Shown here: one piece after another, positions 51,908-62,659 of the stretch
How the letters are laid out: each line of letters starts with the position of its first letter
Position numbering within the stretch: the stretch's first letter is position 1
Origin: Polynucleobacter asymbioticus QLW-P1DMWA-1
Lineage (GTDB): Bacteria > Pseudomonadota > Gammaproteobacteria > Burkholderiales > Burkholderiaceae
Direction of reading: 5' to 3'
Assembly: GCF_000016345.1 (NCBI RefSeq)
Contig: NC_009379.1
Span: forward strand, 558,001-622,000
Length of the DNA stretch: 64,000 bases
The notes under the pieces: model-generated
What the model was told of the DNA's origin: nothing
Database searches by the model: none
The model's input: the letters and a program-made list of their open reading frames with translations, nothing else
Program-made: the position numbers and the translations under genes

Positions 51908-53062
51908 TTAGGCCTTAGAAACCCAGCGTAATCCCATTAGTGCCAATAAGAAATAGAGCAAAGGTGGTGTCAGGGCGGTCATGAATGCTGGCCAAGCGCT
52001 CAGCATGCCTACATTTGAGAAAAGGGAGTTAAACAGTTGGAAGCTCATTCCGAGCATGATTCCGCCAAATACCTTGATACCAACGCTACCAGCCCGCACC
52101 TTTAAATAAGCAAAAGGAAGAGCCAAAGCAAGCATGACAAAAATAGTGAAGGGGTAAACCACCTTTTTCCAGAAAGCAATTGAATGGCGCTGAACATCTT
52201 GTTTATTTTCTTGTAGATGATCAATAAAACGCCCTAGACTGAGGATGGACATTTTCTCGGGGCTAATCAATAGCACGCTCAAAATTTGTGGCGTGACTTC
52301 GGACTCGAGAGTCAGAATGGGGTGTGTCAGGGTTTGAGCAGAAAAAACAGGATTGAGTGGATCAGTTTGTTTGATTTCTTTAAAGCGAGTTTCGGTGACA
52401 TCATTTAAAACCCAAATCCCTGTCTCATCGAAGTGACCTGATACGGCGCTGCGTATCGACAGTAGGTTATATACATCATTGAACTCGTACATTCGGATAT
52501 CACGAATTTCATTATCTTTTTCAACCTTACCTACGTTGACATAACGCACGCCCGGGCGAACAGGACCGCTGCCATCCTCGTCTCGGAGGCGATCTTTTAC
52601 CCAGACACCAGTTTTAAATTGCGATGAGTAGCTTGAGCCTAAAGCCTTCATGCGTATTTGCTCAGACTTCGCCTCTGTATAGGGGCCAGCCCATTCACTC
52701 ATGACTAAAGTCAGCACAATCAATGGGAGTGAAATCTTCCCAAGTGTGATGAGGCCACGTTTGACATCTAGACCTGCGATCCGCAGGATGGTGAACTCAG
52801 ATTGACTGGCCAGCATGGCAAAGACATAAATACTCCCGATCAAGCCTGCAATCGGAATAATCTCAGAAATACGGCTCGGGGCTTTTAACAAAACATGCAG
52901 TAGTGCCAGCGCTAAGGTGTACTGACCTTGGACCGATCCCAGCTCACTCAAAATATCAAAGAACAAAAACAGGGCGACTAAGGCAAATAAAATAAAACCA
53001 AATGCGGCATAAATTTGCCGTGCAAGATAACGCTCGTAGATATATGGAAAGAGCAGTTTCAT
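51908..53062 (-). CDS. lptG: LPS export permease LptG
   Basis: The 384-residue inner-membrane protein has three N-terminal and three C-terminal membrane segments around a periplasmic beta-jellyroll (YPYIYERYLARQI-type start; ASQSEFTILRIAGL is the family coupling helix). It forms LptB2FG, extracting LPS from the inner membrane. ATG 53062 overlaps the lptF stop (ATGA). Confidence 0.94.
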   Translation of the reverse strand: MKLLFPYIYERYLARQIYAAFGFILFALVALFLFFDILSELGSVQGQYTLALALLHVLLKAPSRISEIIPIAGLIGSIYVFAMLASQSEFTILRIAGLDVKRGLITLGKISLPLIVLTLVMSEWAGPYTEAKSEQIRMKALGSSYSSQFKTGVWVKDRLRDEDGSGPVRPGVRYVNVGKVEKDNEIRDIRMYEFNDVYNLLSIRSAVSGHFDETGIWVLNDVTETRFKEIKQTDPLNPVFSAQTLTHPILTLESEVTPQILSVLLISPEKMSILSLGRFIDHLQENKQDVQRHSIAFWKKVVYPFTIFVMLALALPFAYLKVRAGSVGIKVFGGIMLGMSFQLFNSLFSNVGMLSAWPAFMTALTPPLLYFLLALMGLRWVSKA

Positions 53063-54174
53063 TTTTTCGCGAATGCTGCAGGTAATTGACGACGCCACCA
53101 TTTCACCGACGGATTAATTCGGTTACGAATGAGGATGGTCGCGATTACAAGTGCTAGCAGATGAATTGGCCAAATACCTACAAAGAATCCGAACTTGCCT
53201 TGTGACACAAAGTTCTGCGTCAGGTTCAAGAGGTTGCTATAAATCAAGTAAATCAGAATGGCATAGAACATGGCTGTGTAATTACCCAGTCGTGGATTTA
53301 CATATGCTAATGGAATAGCAATCAGTACCAAGCCTAGCGCCATGAGCGGCAAACCTATGCGCCAGAGCAACTCCGCGCGATTAGGATTGATTGTGGTTGG
53401 CTCGGTTTCATTCAAGAGTTCAGAGATGGTTTTTTCCCGGTCCCTCGGAGGGGGCGCCAAAGCCTCTTTGCTGCGAATTTTGGTGGTGTAATCAGTGAAT
53501 TCTAAAATCCGAAAGTCTGGCTGGGTAGGCTGTCCTTCATAACGTCGGCCATTATGCAAAACGACGGACTTTTCACCATCTTCAGAGTTTTGAATATAGC
53601 CAGCAGAAGCTACAGCCACACTTACGCGCCCATTTTTAGAGTCTGCCACAAAGATATTTTTTACTTCGTTCTTATCAACATCCAACTCTTCGATAAAAAA
53701 TACACGCTCTGCTCTAGCCGATTCTCTGAATTGTCCTGAGCTCACCATAGACACATCGTCACGTTGTTGAAAGCGCTGACTAATCAGGGTGGATTCCCGG
53801 TTTGCCCAAGGCCATACAAATAACGCGAGTAAGGCGATGATGATGATAAGGGGGGTGGCAAATTGCAAAATAGGGCGAATCAGATTGCTAATACTTAAGC
53901 CACTTGCAAACCAAACAATCATCTCAGAGTCTTTATACCAGCGAACCAACACAATTAATGTGGCCACAAAAAGCGAAACGGTGAGTAAGACTGCTAAGTA
54001 ACCCAATGTTGCTAGGGAGATTAAAACGAGAACATCTTCGGGGTTGATGGCGCCATTCGCAGCAAATCCCAAAATGCGGATAACTAAGGTGGTAATCATG
54101 ATGGTTACCAAGACCAAAAAGACGCCGCCTGTCGTTAAGCTAAGTTCGCGGCGAAGGGCTTGTTTAAAAATCAT
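53059..54174 (-). CDS. lptF: LPS export permease LptF
   Basis: The 371-residue permease partner of LptG opens MIFKQALRRELSLTTGGVFL, with RWYKDSEMIVWFASGLS as the coupling helix and a periplasmic jellyroll in the middle. It is divergent from pepA by 160 bases, as is usual in gamma- and betaproteobacteria. Confidence 0.94.
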   Translation of the reverse strand: MIFKQALRRELSLTTGGVFLVLVTIMITTLVIRILGFAANGAINPEDVLVLISLATLGYLAVLLTVSLFVATLIVLVRWYKDSEMIVWFASGLSISNLIRPILQFATPLIIIIALLALFVWPWANRESTLISQRFQQRDDVSMVSSGQFRESARAERVFFIEELDVDKNEVKNIFVADSKNGRVSVAVASAGYIQNSEDGEKSVVLHNGRRYEGQPTQPDFRILEFTDYTTKIRSKEALAPPPRDREKTISELLNETEPTTINPNRAELLWRIGLPLMALGLVLIAIPLAYVNPRLGNYTAMFYAILIYLIYSNLLNLTQNFVSQGKFGFFVGIWPIHLLALVIATILIRNRINPSVKWWRRQLPAAFAKK

Positions 54175-54334
54175 GAAAGGGTATTTATATAGCTCGGCGG
54201 GGGTCGAAAAAGGGGCAAATCGCTTATATTGACGTAGACAAAGTGGGTTAATCTCATGTCGGAGGATAATGGATAAACATCTAGCTTAGACATTCTTTCA
54301 CCCTAAATTCGACTGAAAAATACCGTAATACATT

Positions 54335-55945
54335 ATGACTATTCAATTTAGTACCAAGATTTTCCCTCAGACAGACCTTCAGAGTCCAAAACTACTTAAA
54401 TCAAGCCTAAAAAGTATCCTTGCTTACAGCACGGATTGTTTAGTTTTGGCTTATTCAAATGTAGATTTAGAGGGTTTGATTGGCAATAAAGGCGCGAAAG
54501 CTAAAACAGGCCTTTTAGCTGAGCTTGATTTGCTCCTAGGTGGGGCTGTTGCTCGTGTAAGTCACTTGGGCGATTTGGATGTCAAGCAGGGATCTTCCTG
54601 TCTATTGAGGGCAGAATCTTCATGGGCTGATAACGGTGTTAAAGCCAAGCGAGTGTTATTACTTTCTATGGGTGACTTGCATTTATCAAAAGAGCGAAGC
54701 TTGTCGGCATTTTCAACGGTTGCTCGCGCTGGCCTAAAGAATCTGACGGGGGGCTCAATTGAGAATGCGTTGTGGTACGTCCCTGGCTTTGCGACTGCTA
54801 ATCAATCGGAGTTCATGACTGAGGAAGTGCGCCTAACCATTCAATATGCAGGTGATCAGGCCTATCGTTTTGGCGTGCGTCAACCAGCCATGAAATTTAA
54901 GGCTAAAGAGAAGGCGGATACTTTCAAGCACCTCACCTTTGCTGGTAATAGTCATTTTGATAAAGAATTAAAGTTAGCCGTTGAGCAAGGCAACGCCATG
55001 GTCGAAGGGATGAATTTAGCTAAAGACCTAGGTAATCTCCCGCCCAATATTTGTACCCCTACGTATCTTGGAAAAACAGCCCAAGGGCTTGTAAAAAAAG
55101 TAGGTCTAAAGGTTGAGGTGCTGGGGTTAAAGCAGATCGAAGCATTGGGTATGGGTTCATTCCTGTCTGTTGCAAAAGGATCGGATACTCCGCCGCAATT
55201 TATTGTGATGCGTCATCAGGGCGGAAAAGCTGGAGAAGCGCCAATTGTATTGGTAGGCAAAGGGATTACTTTTGATACCGGTGGAATTTCATTAAAGCCT
55301 GGTGAGGCAATGGATGAAATGAAGTACGACATGTGTGGCGCTGCATCGGTAATCGGCACGATGTATTCCGCAGCTTTAATGAAGCTGAAAAAGAATGTCA
55401 TTGGCGTTGTGCCAACTTGTGAAAATATGCCTTCAGGGCGCGCAACTCGCCCAGGCGATATTGTGAAAAGTATGTCCGGCCAAACCATTGAGGTATTAAA
55501 TACAGATGCTGAAGGGCGTTTGATTTTGTGTGACGCATTAACGTACGTAGAGCGCTTTAAACCGAAGGCTGTAATTGATGTGGCCACTCTTACGGGTGCG
55601 TGCATTATTGCTTTGGGCCACGTGCATAGCGGTTTATTTTCTGATGATGAGCAATTGGTTGCAGAGTTGACTAAAGCTGGGCGCGCCTCTTTGGATACTG
55701 TCTGGCGTTTACCTTTGGATACTGCCTACCATGAGCAACTTAAATCAAACTTTGCTGATGTAGCCAATATTGGCGGACGCCCCGCTGGTAGCGTTACTGC
55801 AGCCTGCTTCTTGTCTCGCTTTACTGAAAAATATAAATGGGCGCATTTGGACATTGCAGGCACTGCATGGAAGAGTGGTGCTGCGAAAGGCTCCACTGGT
55901 CGCCCAGTGCCCCTACTGGTGAACTTCTTGCTTGAGCAAAAGTGA
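54335..55945 (+). CDS. pepA: Leucyl (cytosol) aminopeptidase
   Basis: The 536-residue M17 peptidase has an N-terminal macro-like domain and a C-terminal catalytic domain with the metal/active-site motifs [17 protein letters not shown] and NTDAEGRL. It removes N-terminal amino acids and in some bacteria also binds DNA. Slightly longer than usual (about 500). It is 3 bases upstream of holC, so co-transcribed. Confidence 0.95.
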   Translation: MTIQFSTKIFPQTDLQSPKLLKSSLKSILAYSTDCLVLAYSNVDLEGLIGNKGAKAKTGLLAELDLLLGGAVARVSHLGDLDVKQGSSCLLRAESSWADNGVKAKRVLLLSMGDLHLSKERSLSAFSTVARAGLKNLTGGSIENALWYVPGFATANQSEFMTEEVRLTIQYAGDQAYRFGVRQPAMKFKAKEKADTFKHLTFAGNSHFDKELKLAVEQGNAMVEGMNLAKDLGNLPPNICTPTYLGKTAQGLVKKVGLKVEVLGLKQIEALGMGSFLSVAKGSDTPPQFIVMRHQGGKAGEAPIVLVGKGITFDTGGISLKPGEAMDEMKYDMCGAASVIGTMYSAALMKLKKNVIGVVPTCENMPSGRATRPGDIVKSMSGQTIEVLNTDAEGRLILCDALTYVERFKPKAVIDVATLTGACIIALGHVHSGLFSDDEQLVAELTKAGRASLDTVWRLPLDTAYHEQLKSNFADVANIGGRPAGSVTAACFLSRFTEKYKWAHLDIAGTAWKSGAAKGSTGRPVPLLVNFLLEQK

Positions 55946-55948
55946 TTC

Positions 55949-56416
55949 ATGGCTCGGATTGATTTTCATAGCAATGTTGGCGATAAGCTGGAATACGTTT
56001 GTCGCCTCATTCGAAAAATTTGGAGCGCTACTGCCGAGGGACATCCAGTTCGACAAATAGTGATCGTAGGCGATAAAGGTGATTTGCAAAAGCTAGATAG
56101 CTTGCTATGGACTTTTAGTACTACTGACTTTTTGCCACACTGCTCTATCAATCATGAGGCTGCAGCAGAAACTCCCATTGTTCTTGCTGATGACTTTGCG
56201 TCTACTGCCTTTAGTCAAATTCCTCACGCTGATGTCCTGATCCATATTGGTGTGAAGATGCCACCCGATGTTCTGGGGTTGGTCGAGCGTTTCCCGCGCA
56301 TTGTCGAGGTAGTTACGGTTAATGAAGCGGAGCGTCTGGCTGGGCGAGAGCGATTCAAGGCTTACCGGGCTTTGGGCCATGAGCTTCATAATTTTGACCA
56401 ATCCAAAAGTGCTTAA
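55949..56416 (+). CDS. holC: DNA polymerase III chi subunit
   Basis: The 155-residue protein has the HolC layout: YVCRLIRKIWSATAEGHPVR near the N-terminus, LDSLLWTFSTTDFLPHCSI in the middle and FKAYRALGHELHNFDQSK at the end. It links the clamp loader to single-strand binding protein. It follows pepA directly, the standard order. Confidence 0.92.
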   Translation: MARIDFHSNVGDKLEYVCRLIRKIWSATAEGHPVRQIVIVGDKGDLQKLDSLLWTFSTTDFLPHCSINHEAAAETPIVLADDFASTAFSQIPHADVLIHIGVKMPPDVLGLVERFPRIVEVVTVNEAERLAGRERFKAYRALGHELHNFDQSKSA

Positions 56417-56444
56417 GCACTCTTTTTCCAATCCTTAGATATTC

Positions 56445-57230
56445 ATGTTGATACATCCCCAGTTTGACCCTGCTGCAATTCGATTCGGTTCGTTTGCCAT
56501 TCATTGGTACGGGGTGATGTATCTATTGGCCTTTGCACAATTCTTATTGTTAGGACGCTTGCGTATTCGTGCGCCTCGTTATCAGACTCTAGGCTGGACA
56601 TATAAAGATTTAGAAGATCTGTTGTTCGCAGGTGTCTTAGGTGTGGTGCTTGGCGGTCGTCTTGGTTACACCTTGTTTTATATGCCTGGGTATTACCTCG
56701 CCAACCCTCTTAGTATTTTGAAAATTTGGGAGGGCGGAATGTCCTTCCATGGTGGCTTGTTGGGTGTTTTATGCGCGCTGTTATGGTTTGCTAAAAAACG
56801 GCATACCAGCTTTTTTGTAGTCAGTGATTTAGTCGCCCCGCTTATTCCATTTGGCTTGGCATTCGGTCGTCTAGGAAATTTTATTAATGGTGAGTTGTGG
56901 GGAAGACCAACGGACTTGCCTTGGGCAATGATATTTCCAATGGTCGATTCCATTCCTCGTCATCCCTCACAGATCTATCAACTATTAGGCGAGGGCATTT
57001 TCTTGGGAATCGTTCTCTGGATTTATTCCAGCAAGCCACGTCCGATTGGGCGGGTGTCTGGTCTCTTTTTATTGGGTTACGGTATCTGTCGATTCTTAGC
57101 GGAGTTCGCTCGCGAGCCTGATGCCTTCTTGGGTCTTTTGGGGCTGGGACTTTCTATGGGGCAGTGGCTCTGTGTCCCCATGATCATCCTAGGTGTTTAT
57201 TTGTTGCGTCGAAATTCCACAGACACTTAA
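56445..57230 (+). CDS. lgt: Prolipoprotein diacylglyceryl transferase
   Basis: The 261-residue inner-membrane enzyme has seven hydrophobic segments and the Lgt signature [20 protein letters not shown]. It attaches diacylglycerol from phosphatidylglycerol to the lipobox Cys. [12 protein letters not shown] near the N-terminus is typical. A LysR gene follows 11 bases later. Confidence 0.95.
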   Translation: MLIHPQFDPAAIRFGSFAIHWYGVMYLLAFAQFLLLGRLRIRAPRYQTLGWTYKDLEDLLFAGVLGVVLGGRLGYTLFYMPGYYLANPLSILKIWEGGMSFHGGLLGVLCALLWFAKKRHTSFFVVSDLVAPLIPFGLAFGRLGNFINGELWGRPTDLPWAMIFPMVDSIPRHPSQIYQLLGEGIFLGIVLWIYSSKPRPIGRVSGLFLLGYGICRFLAEFAREPDAFLGLLGLGLSMGQWLCVPMIILGVYLLRRNSTDT

Positions 57231-57241
57231 AAGCAATTCTT

Positions 57242-58150
57242 ATGTTGAATGACGAGGTCTCTCTAAGAAAGCTAGAAATTCTCTGCTCTTTTGTGAGAAC
57301 AGGGAGTCTTGTGAAAACTGCCGAAGAGTTTCAGCTTAGCTCAGTGAGCATTCATAAGGCCTTGCATTCCTTGGAGACTGGAATAGGTTGCCCCTTATTC
57401 GTCAAAGAAGGGCGTCAGTTAAAGCCTTTGCATGCAGCCTTGTATTTAGCTGAGGCCAGTGTAGATTTATTGGATGACGTTGAGCGAGTTTTAAAAAAGA
57501 CCCGAGCAAAAGCTGGGGTAGAGAGCGGGCAGATACGTCTGGGCTCTATGTATTCTCTAACGGCTAATATTATTCCCCGCCTCATTATGGGCACCAAAAT
57601 TCGTCGACCAGATTTGGATATTGATTTGTACTTGGGATCTAACGAAGATCTCATGAAAAAACTCTCGGAAGGTCAGATCGATGCAGTAGTCATTGCAACA
57701 CCTTCAGGTAAATTGCCGGAGGATATACAGGTGGTCCCGCTATTTGAGGATCAGCTATTTTTTGCATCCTCTAAGAGTAGCAAGCCACTATCTGGTGCAA
57801 TTGATTTATTAGACTATCGCGATGAAAAGTTTGTCACCTTGCAAGATGGCTTTGCAACCACTTCTGGTTTTGATGATGCATTTGCATTGGCAGGATTTAA
57901 GCCCAATGTAGTGATGAAGGTCGGCGACATCTTTTCCCTCATGAATATGGTCTCCGGAGATATGGGGAGATCGCTTCTTCCTGGGCGCGTAAGGTCCTTG
58001 ATGGGTGATGCGATCGACTTTATCCCTCTTGCCCCCAAATATCAGGTAGTTCAACGAATAGCCCTCATGTACCTTCAGGCTAATGAATCTAACCCCAATA
58101 TCTTGGCCCTAGCAGCTGAAGGCCGCATGTTGCATCGCAATAATAAATAG
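57242..58150 (+). CDS. LysR regulator, probably of malonate use
   Basis: The 302-residue protein has a winged HTH (residues ~10-65; TAEEFQLSSVSIHKALHSLE) and a LysR effector domain. ATG 57242 (MLNDEVSLRKLEIL) is preferred; the open frame upstream overlaps lgt. It lies in front of the malonyl-CoA decarboxylase gene in the same direction, with a 19-base palindrome between, so a MdcR/MatR-like role in malonate control is inferred. Confidence 0.8.
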   Translation: MLNDEVSLRKLEILCSFVRTGSLVKTAEEFQLSSVSIHKALHSLETGIGCPLFVKEGRQLKPLHAALYLAEASVDLLDDVERVLKKTRAKAGVESGQIRLGSMYSLTANIIPRLIMGTKIRRPDLDIDLYLGSNEDLMKKLSEGQIDAVVIATPSGKLPEDIQVVPLFEDQLFFASSKSSKPLSGAIDLLDYRDEKFVTLQDGFATTSGFDDAFALAGFKPNVVMKVGDIFSLMNMVSGDMGRSLLPGRVRSLMGDAIDFIPLAPKYQVVQRIALMYLQANESNPNILALAAEGRMLHRNNK

Positions 58151-58174
58151 TTCCCCGTAGGATATGCTCTAATT

Positions 58175-58193
58175 CATTAACTTAAAGTTAATG
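58175..58193. promoter_or_regulatory. Palindrome upstream of malonyl-CoA decarboxylase
   Basis: CATTAACTTAAAGTTAATG has perfect 9-base arms around one A. It contains a LysR-type T-N11-A core and lies 90 bases upstream of the matA start, a suitable place for an activator site. Confidence 0.5.
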
Positions 58194-58282
58194 AAAACTC
58201 ACTTTTCTTAATTGATTCTGTATCTACCCAGTACTACATTGGTGCATTACTTTTAATTGAGTGTTCTTACGAAGAGACTTGC

Positions 58283-59587
58283 ATGCTTGAAAAGTTAGCT
58301 AAAGCCCGGTATTTCTCGCGCGTTACAGGCGCCGTGAATCGTCTCATCTCAGAACGAGGTGAATCCAATGCCGTAAGTATGGCTGATGATGTCATTCATA
58401 ATTACCGCAAACTTTCTAAGGACCAGCACGCAAAATTTTTCACTTTTCTATTCGAAAAATTAAACCCGGATCCTGCAGCGGTAATGACCGCGGCTCAAAA
58501 TTTTTCTACGGAAGCAACTGCACGCAATTACATTAAGTTGCAGCGCGTGACAGAGCCGCCAAGACAAGAATTATTTCGCCGCTTAAATCGCGCGACCAAT
58601 GGTACTGCAGCGCTAGTAGCAATGCGTCGTGATTTATTGCAATTGCTTGAGAAACAACCAGAACTCACAGCAGTTGATTTCGATTTACGCCACCTTTTAT
58701 CTTCTTGGTTCAACCCTGGATTTTTGAAGATGCATCAGGTGGATTGGCAATCGCCTGCAGAAATTTTAGAAAAATTGATTCAGCACGAAGCCGTTCATGC
58801 GATTGATGGTTGGGATGATTTACGTCGCCGCCTTCAGCCAGATCGTCGCTGCTTTGCCTTTTTCCATCCACAGCTGCCTAATGAGCCATTGATATTCGTT
58901 GAAGTGGCGCTGTTACCAGAGATTCCAGCGGTAATTACTCCATTGGTAGATAAGAAGGCAGAAACAGTACATCAAAGTTCACAGTACAAAGTTGCTGCTT
59001 TTTATTCGATTAGTAACTGTGAGCCTGGTTTACGTGGCGTCTCGATGGGTAACTTCTTGATTAAGCGCGTGGCTGAAAAATTGCATGCGGAGTTCCCTGG
59101 AATCAAAACATTTGTAACGCTATCTCCAATTCCTGGATTTATTGATTGGGTAGCTGCTGGCGCAGATGTGGCAGGCGATAAAGCGGGTGCACAACTTAAG
59201 CCGGCTATTCGAACAGCGCGTGAGCATGCCCTGGAAACATTGGGTCTCACAACACGTTCTTGGACAGAGCGTTTAAGTTCTGGCTGGCATCCTGATAATG
59301 CAAGCGAAAAAGAAAAAGCGGCCTTGCTCTGTTTGGCAGGTATTTATTTAGCCTTGGGTTCGGCAGGGCGTAATGGCAATCCAGTAGCCAAGTTCCATTT
59401 GGGGAATGGTGCCAAATTACACCAAATTAATTGGGCAGGGGATTTGTCACGCAAAGGATTACGACAGTCTGCCTCTCTGATGGTGAATTATCTGTATGAC
59501 TTATCCGCTGTTGAAGAGAACCATGAGCGCTTTACGCATGGTGAAATTGACTATTCAAGGGCGGTAGGGCGCTTAATGCAGCCCTAA
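58283..59587 (+). CDS. matA: Malonyl-CoA decarboxylase
   Basis: The 434-residue enzyme converts malonyl-CoA to acetyl-CoA and CO2. The N-terminal helical domain covers about 1-130 and the catalytic acetyltransferase-like domain about 140-430, with AVHAIDGWDDLRRRL, RCFAFFHPQLPNEPLIFVEV and TLSPIPGF (active-site Ser/His region). Length matches bacterial MatA. It is followed by a TRAP transporter and malonyl-CoA synthetase. Confidence 0.92.
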   Translation: MLEKLAKARYFSRVTGAVNRLISERGESNAVSMADDVIHNYRKLSKDQHAKFFTFLFEKLNPDPAAVMTAAQNFSTEATARNYIKLQRVTEPPRQELFRRLNRATNGTAALVAMRRDLLQLLEKQPELTAVDFDLRHLLSSWFNPGFLKMHQVDWQSPAEILEKLIQHEAVHAIDGWDDLRRRLQPDRRCFAFFHPQLPNEPLIFVEVALLPEIPAVITPLVDKKAETVHQSSQYKVAAFYSISNCEPGLRGVSMGNFLIKRVAEKLHAEFPGIKTFVTLSPIPGFIDWVAAGADVAGDKAGAQLKPAIRTAREHALETLGLTTRSWTERLSSGWHPDNASEKEKAALLCLAGIYLALGSAGRNGNPVAKFHLGNGAKLHQINWAGDLSRKGLRQSASLMVNYLYDLSAVEENHERFTHGEIDYSRAVGRLMQP

Positions 59588-59726
59588 GTAGAGGATTTTG
59601 GAGGAGATCATCTAAAGCAGAATTCATAGAGTATTCGCTTTAGAATGGGGCATAAAAGAAGCCGGTGGCTACAAAGCCGGTAGTGTCCTTTGAGTAACGA
59701 AAACAGCAGCTATTAAGGAGATGATG

Positions 59727-60761
59727 ATGGAAGATACAAAAGAAATTAGTCAATTGCGCCGTTCACTATTGCTGGGCGCTGCAGGTGCATCAATTGCGGG
59801 ATACGACTTAAGCGCATGGGCCCAAACTGGTGCTAAAAGCCTAAAAATTTCCCATCAATTTCCAAGTGGCACTGATTTCCGTGATCGCCTCTGCAAGAAA
59901 TTTGCCGATGAAGTAAGCAAGAAAACAAATGGTGAATTGAAGTTCGACGTTTATCCACAGTCTTCACTAATGAAAACCAATGCTCAATTTAGCGCCTTGC
60001 GTAAGGGAGCCTTAGACTTTAGCTTCTATCCCATGCCCTATGCAGGAGGAGAGGTTGTTGAAGCTAATATTGGTTTGATGCCAGCTTTGGTTAATAGCTA
60101 TGAGCAAGGCGCCAAATGGAAAAACGCTGAAGTAGGTAAGATTTTGAATAAGGTAATGGAATCCAAGGGTATCGTGATAGTAAGTTGGGTATGGCAGGCT
60201 GGCGGTGTTGCCACCCGTTCTGGTCCAATCGTAGTTCCTGATGACATCAAAGGCGTAAAAGTTCGAGGTGGAAGCCGTGAATTTGATGCCATGCTCAAAG
60301 CGGCTGGCGGATCAGTGATGACATCTATTCCCTCTAACGAGATTTATCAAGCTGTGCAAACTGGCTCATTAGATGCGGCTTACACCTCTTCAGCCAGTTT
60401 AATGTCATTCAAATTGGCTGAGCTCACCAAAAACTTTACCTCTGCAAAAAATAAATCCTATTGGTACATGTTGGAGCCGTTGATGATGTCAAAAACAATA
60501 TTTGATTCTTTGACACCAAAACAGCGCGACGTGATTATGGCGGTTGGCACCGACATGGAAAAGTTCGGAACTGAACAGGCTAAATTAGATGATATTGATG
60601 CTTCCATTGCTTTTGCAAAGGCTGGCAATAAAGTGTTCGAAATGGACATGTCGGTGATAGATAAATGGAAAGCCGTTGCCAAGAATTCTGCCTGGAAGGA
60701 GTTCTCGGAGCGAAATGAAACTTGTGCAGCAATGATGCGTTCTGCCGAGAAGATTTCATAG
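59727..60761 (+). CDS. TRAP transporter substrate-binding protein (DctP family)
   Basis: The 344-residue periplasmic protein has a twin-arginine-like leader (LRRSLLLGAAGASIAG, about 9-25) and the DctP fold with KISHQFPSGTDFRDRLCKKF and the conserved Arg in IKGVKVRGGSREFDAML for carboxylate binding. AAGGAG sits 6 bases before ATG 59727; two in-frame ATGs upstream are too close to it. The position between matA and matB suggests malonate as ligand, like MatP of rhizobia. Confidence 0.85.
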   Translation: MEDTKEISQLRRSLLLGAAGASIAGYDLSAWAQTGAKSLKISHQFPSGTDFRDRLCKKFADEVSKKTNGELKFDVYPQSSLMKTNAQFSALRKGALDFSFYPMPYAGGEVVEANIGLMPALVNSYEQGAKWKNAEVGKILNKVMESKGIVIVSWVWQAGGVATRSGPIVVPDDIKGVKVRGGSREFDAMLKAAGGSVMTSIPSNEIYQAVQTGSLDAAYTSSASLMSFKLAELTKNFTSAKNKSYWYMLEPLMMSKTIFDSLTPKQRDVIMAVGTDMEKFGTEQAKLDDIDASIAFAKAGNKVFEMDMSVIDKWKAVAKNSAWKEFSERNETCAAMMRSAEKIS

Positions 60762-60762
60762 T

Positions 60763-61281
60763 ATGTATGCGATCTTAGAGGCTGCTGACAGAATGATGTC
60801 AGCAGTAAATAAATGCTTGGTATTGCTGGGGTCAGTCGCATTAATGGCCGCCGCTTTGATTCTCAGTTATAGCGTGATGTCACGCGGGCTATTCCATGCG
60901 GCAAATGACTGGCAGGATGAAGCTGCTTTGTTCTGCCTGGTTGGGGTCACCTTCCTTTGTAGCTCATATGTTCAGGAAAAGCGCGGACATATTGGTATTT
61001 CTGCAATTGAAGGCCTATTGCCTCATCCAGTTAATAAAGTCCGCGGAATTGTCGTTGATGTGATCTCCTGTTTATTTTTTGCTTTTTTCTCAGCCAAAAC
61101 TTGGGATTTACTCCATGAAGCATGGGTTGATGGACAGGTAACGAATTCCACTTGGGCACCCTCATTATGGATTCCCTATTCAATGATGTTCACTGGAATG
61201 GTGCTTCTTACATTCCAACTATTTTTACAAATTTTTATCAGAAAAGCAGTAGCTCCTGATGCTGTAAAAGGGGGTCATTAA
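60763..61281 (+). CDS. TRAP transporter small membrane subunit (DctQ family)
   Basis: The 172-residue protein has four hydrophobic segments and the DctQ core NDWQDEAALFCLVGVTFLCSS. It starts 1 base after the binding-protein stop and ends 1 base before the large subunit, so all three are coupled. Confidence 0.88.
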   Translation: MYAILEAADRMMSAVNKCLVLLGSVALMAAALILSYSVMSRGLFHAANDWQDEAALFCLVGVTFLCSSYVQEKRGHIGISAIEGLLPHPVNKVRGIVVDVISCLFFAFFSAKTWDLLHEAWVDGQVTNSTWAPSLWIPYSMMFTGMVLLTFQLFLQIFIRKAVAPDAVKGGH

Positions 61282-61282
61282 T

Positions 61283-62635
61283 ATGTCTATTCTCACTATT
61301 GGACTTTTGTTCGCTGTGGTGACCCTGTTAATTATGTTCTCGGGGATTTCAATTGCCTTTGCCTTAGGTATTGTGGCAATCATTTTTATGTATTTCTTTA
61401 TGCCAGCTTCATCCCTTGATACGGTTGCGCAAAATGTGTATGAGGAAATGTCCAGCATTACCTTGATGTCCATACCACTGTTTATCTTAAAAGGCGCTGC
61501 TATTGGCCGTTCACGTGCAGGTAAGGATTTATATGATGCACTGCATGTTTGGATGGGAAAGGTGCCTGGTGGTTTAGGCGTTGCCAATGTATTTGCATGC
61601 GCATTATTTGCGGCAATGGCAGGTTCTAGTCCGGCAACTTGCTCTGCAATTGGTAGTGCGGGCATTCCAGAAATGCGCAAACGTGGTTATTCACCTGGTT
61701 TTGCTGCCGGTATTATTGCTGCTGGCGGTACCTTGGGAATTCTGTTACCACCGTCTATTACGATGATTTTGTATTCAGTTGCAGCAGAGCAGTCACTGGG
61801 GCGCTTATTCTTGGCGGCAATTGGCCCGGGAGTAATGTTGGTAATCTTTTTTTCTGGTTACACCATTTATCGTTTCCGTAAGGAATATTCAACAGCATAT
61901 GAAGCTTACGAGCTTAATAAGACTCCCAGTCCGATTCTAGATCGCCAAACATACACTATGCAACAAAAGATGAGCTCCTTACCAAGAGTTCTTCCTTTCT
62001 TGATATTGTTAATTGGTGTGATGGTTGCCTTGTATGGTGGCTATGCTACTCCCGCAGAAACTGCGGGATTGGGAGCGGTATTCGCTTTCTTATTAATTGC
62101 TGTGATATATAAGATGTGGCGCTTCAAGGATTTGTATCCATTGCTTGATGTCACGATAAGAGAGTCTGCGATGCTGATGTTCATTATCGGCATGTCCTTG
62201 TTATTTGCTAACGTCATGAGCTACCTCCATCTTAGTCAATCTGCTGCGCAAGCTATTGTTGACTTAGGGGCTTCTCGATGGGTGTTGTTGGCTGCAATCT
62301 TAGTAATGGTAATTGTGCTGGGCTTTTTCTTGCCGCCCGTCTCTATTATTTTGATGACCTCTCCAATCTTCTTGCCGCCTTTGCGTGCGGCTGGTTTTGA
62401 CTTAATTTGGTTTGGTGTAGTAATGACGATCGTGATGGAGACTGGTTTGATACATCCACCAGTTGGACTTAATATTTTTGTCATTAAAAATATTGCTCCT
62501 GATATTACCTTGACCGAAATTATTAATGGTGTACTGCCTTTTGTAGTGATCATGCTCCTCTCAGTAGTGTTACTTTGTGTATTCCCGGGAATAGCCACGG
62601 GTTTATCCGACTGGGTAATGGGCGCACCTCTTTAG
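61283..62635 (+). CDS. TRAP transporter large membrane subunit (DctM family)
   Basis: The 450-residue permease has about 12 hydrophobic segments and DctM features such as LMSIPLFILKGAAIGRS, AGSSPATCSAIGSAGIPEM and GILLPPSITMILYSV. It drives sodium-coupled uptake of the bound carboxylate. Probably the malonate importer of this locus. Confidence 0.9.
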   Translation: MSILTIGLLFAVVTLLIMFSGISIAFALGIVAIIFMYFFMPASSLDTVAQNVYEEMSSITLMSIPLFILKGAAIGRSRAGKDLYDALHVWMGKVPGGLGVANVFACALFAAMAGSSPATCSAIGSAGIPEMRKRGYSPGFAAGIIAAGGTLGILLPPSITMILYSVAAEQSLGRLFLAAIGPGVMLVIFFSGYTIYRFRKEYSTAYEAYELNKTPSPILDRQTYTMQQKMSSLPRVLPFLILLIGVMVALYGGYATPAETAGLGAVFAFLLIAVIYKMWRFKDLYPLLDVTIRESAMLMFIIGMSLLFANVMSYLHLSQSAAQAIVDLGASRWVLLAAILVMVIVLGFFLPPVSIILMTSPIFLPPLRAAGFDLIWFGVVMTIVMETGLIHPPVGLNIFVIKNIAPDITLTEIINGVLPFVVIMLLSVVLLCVFPGIATGLSDWVMGAPL

Positions 62636-62659
62636 ATTAAGAAATTTAGGATAGTTTTC

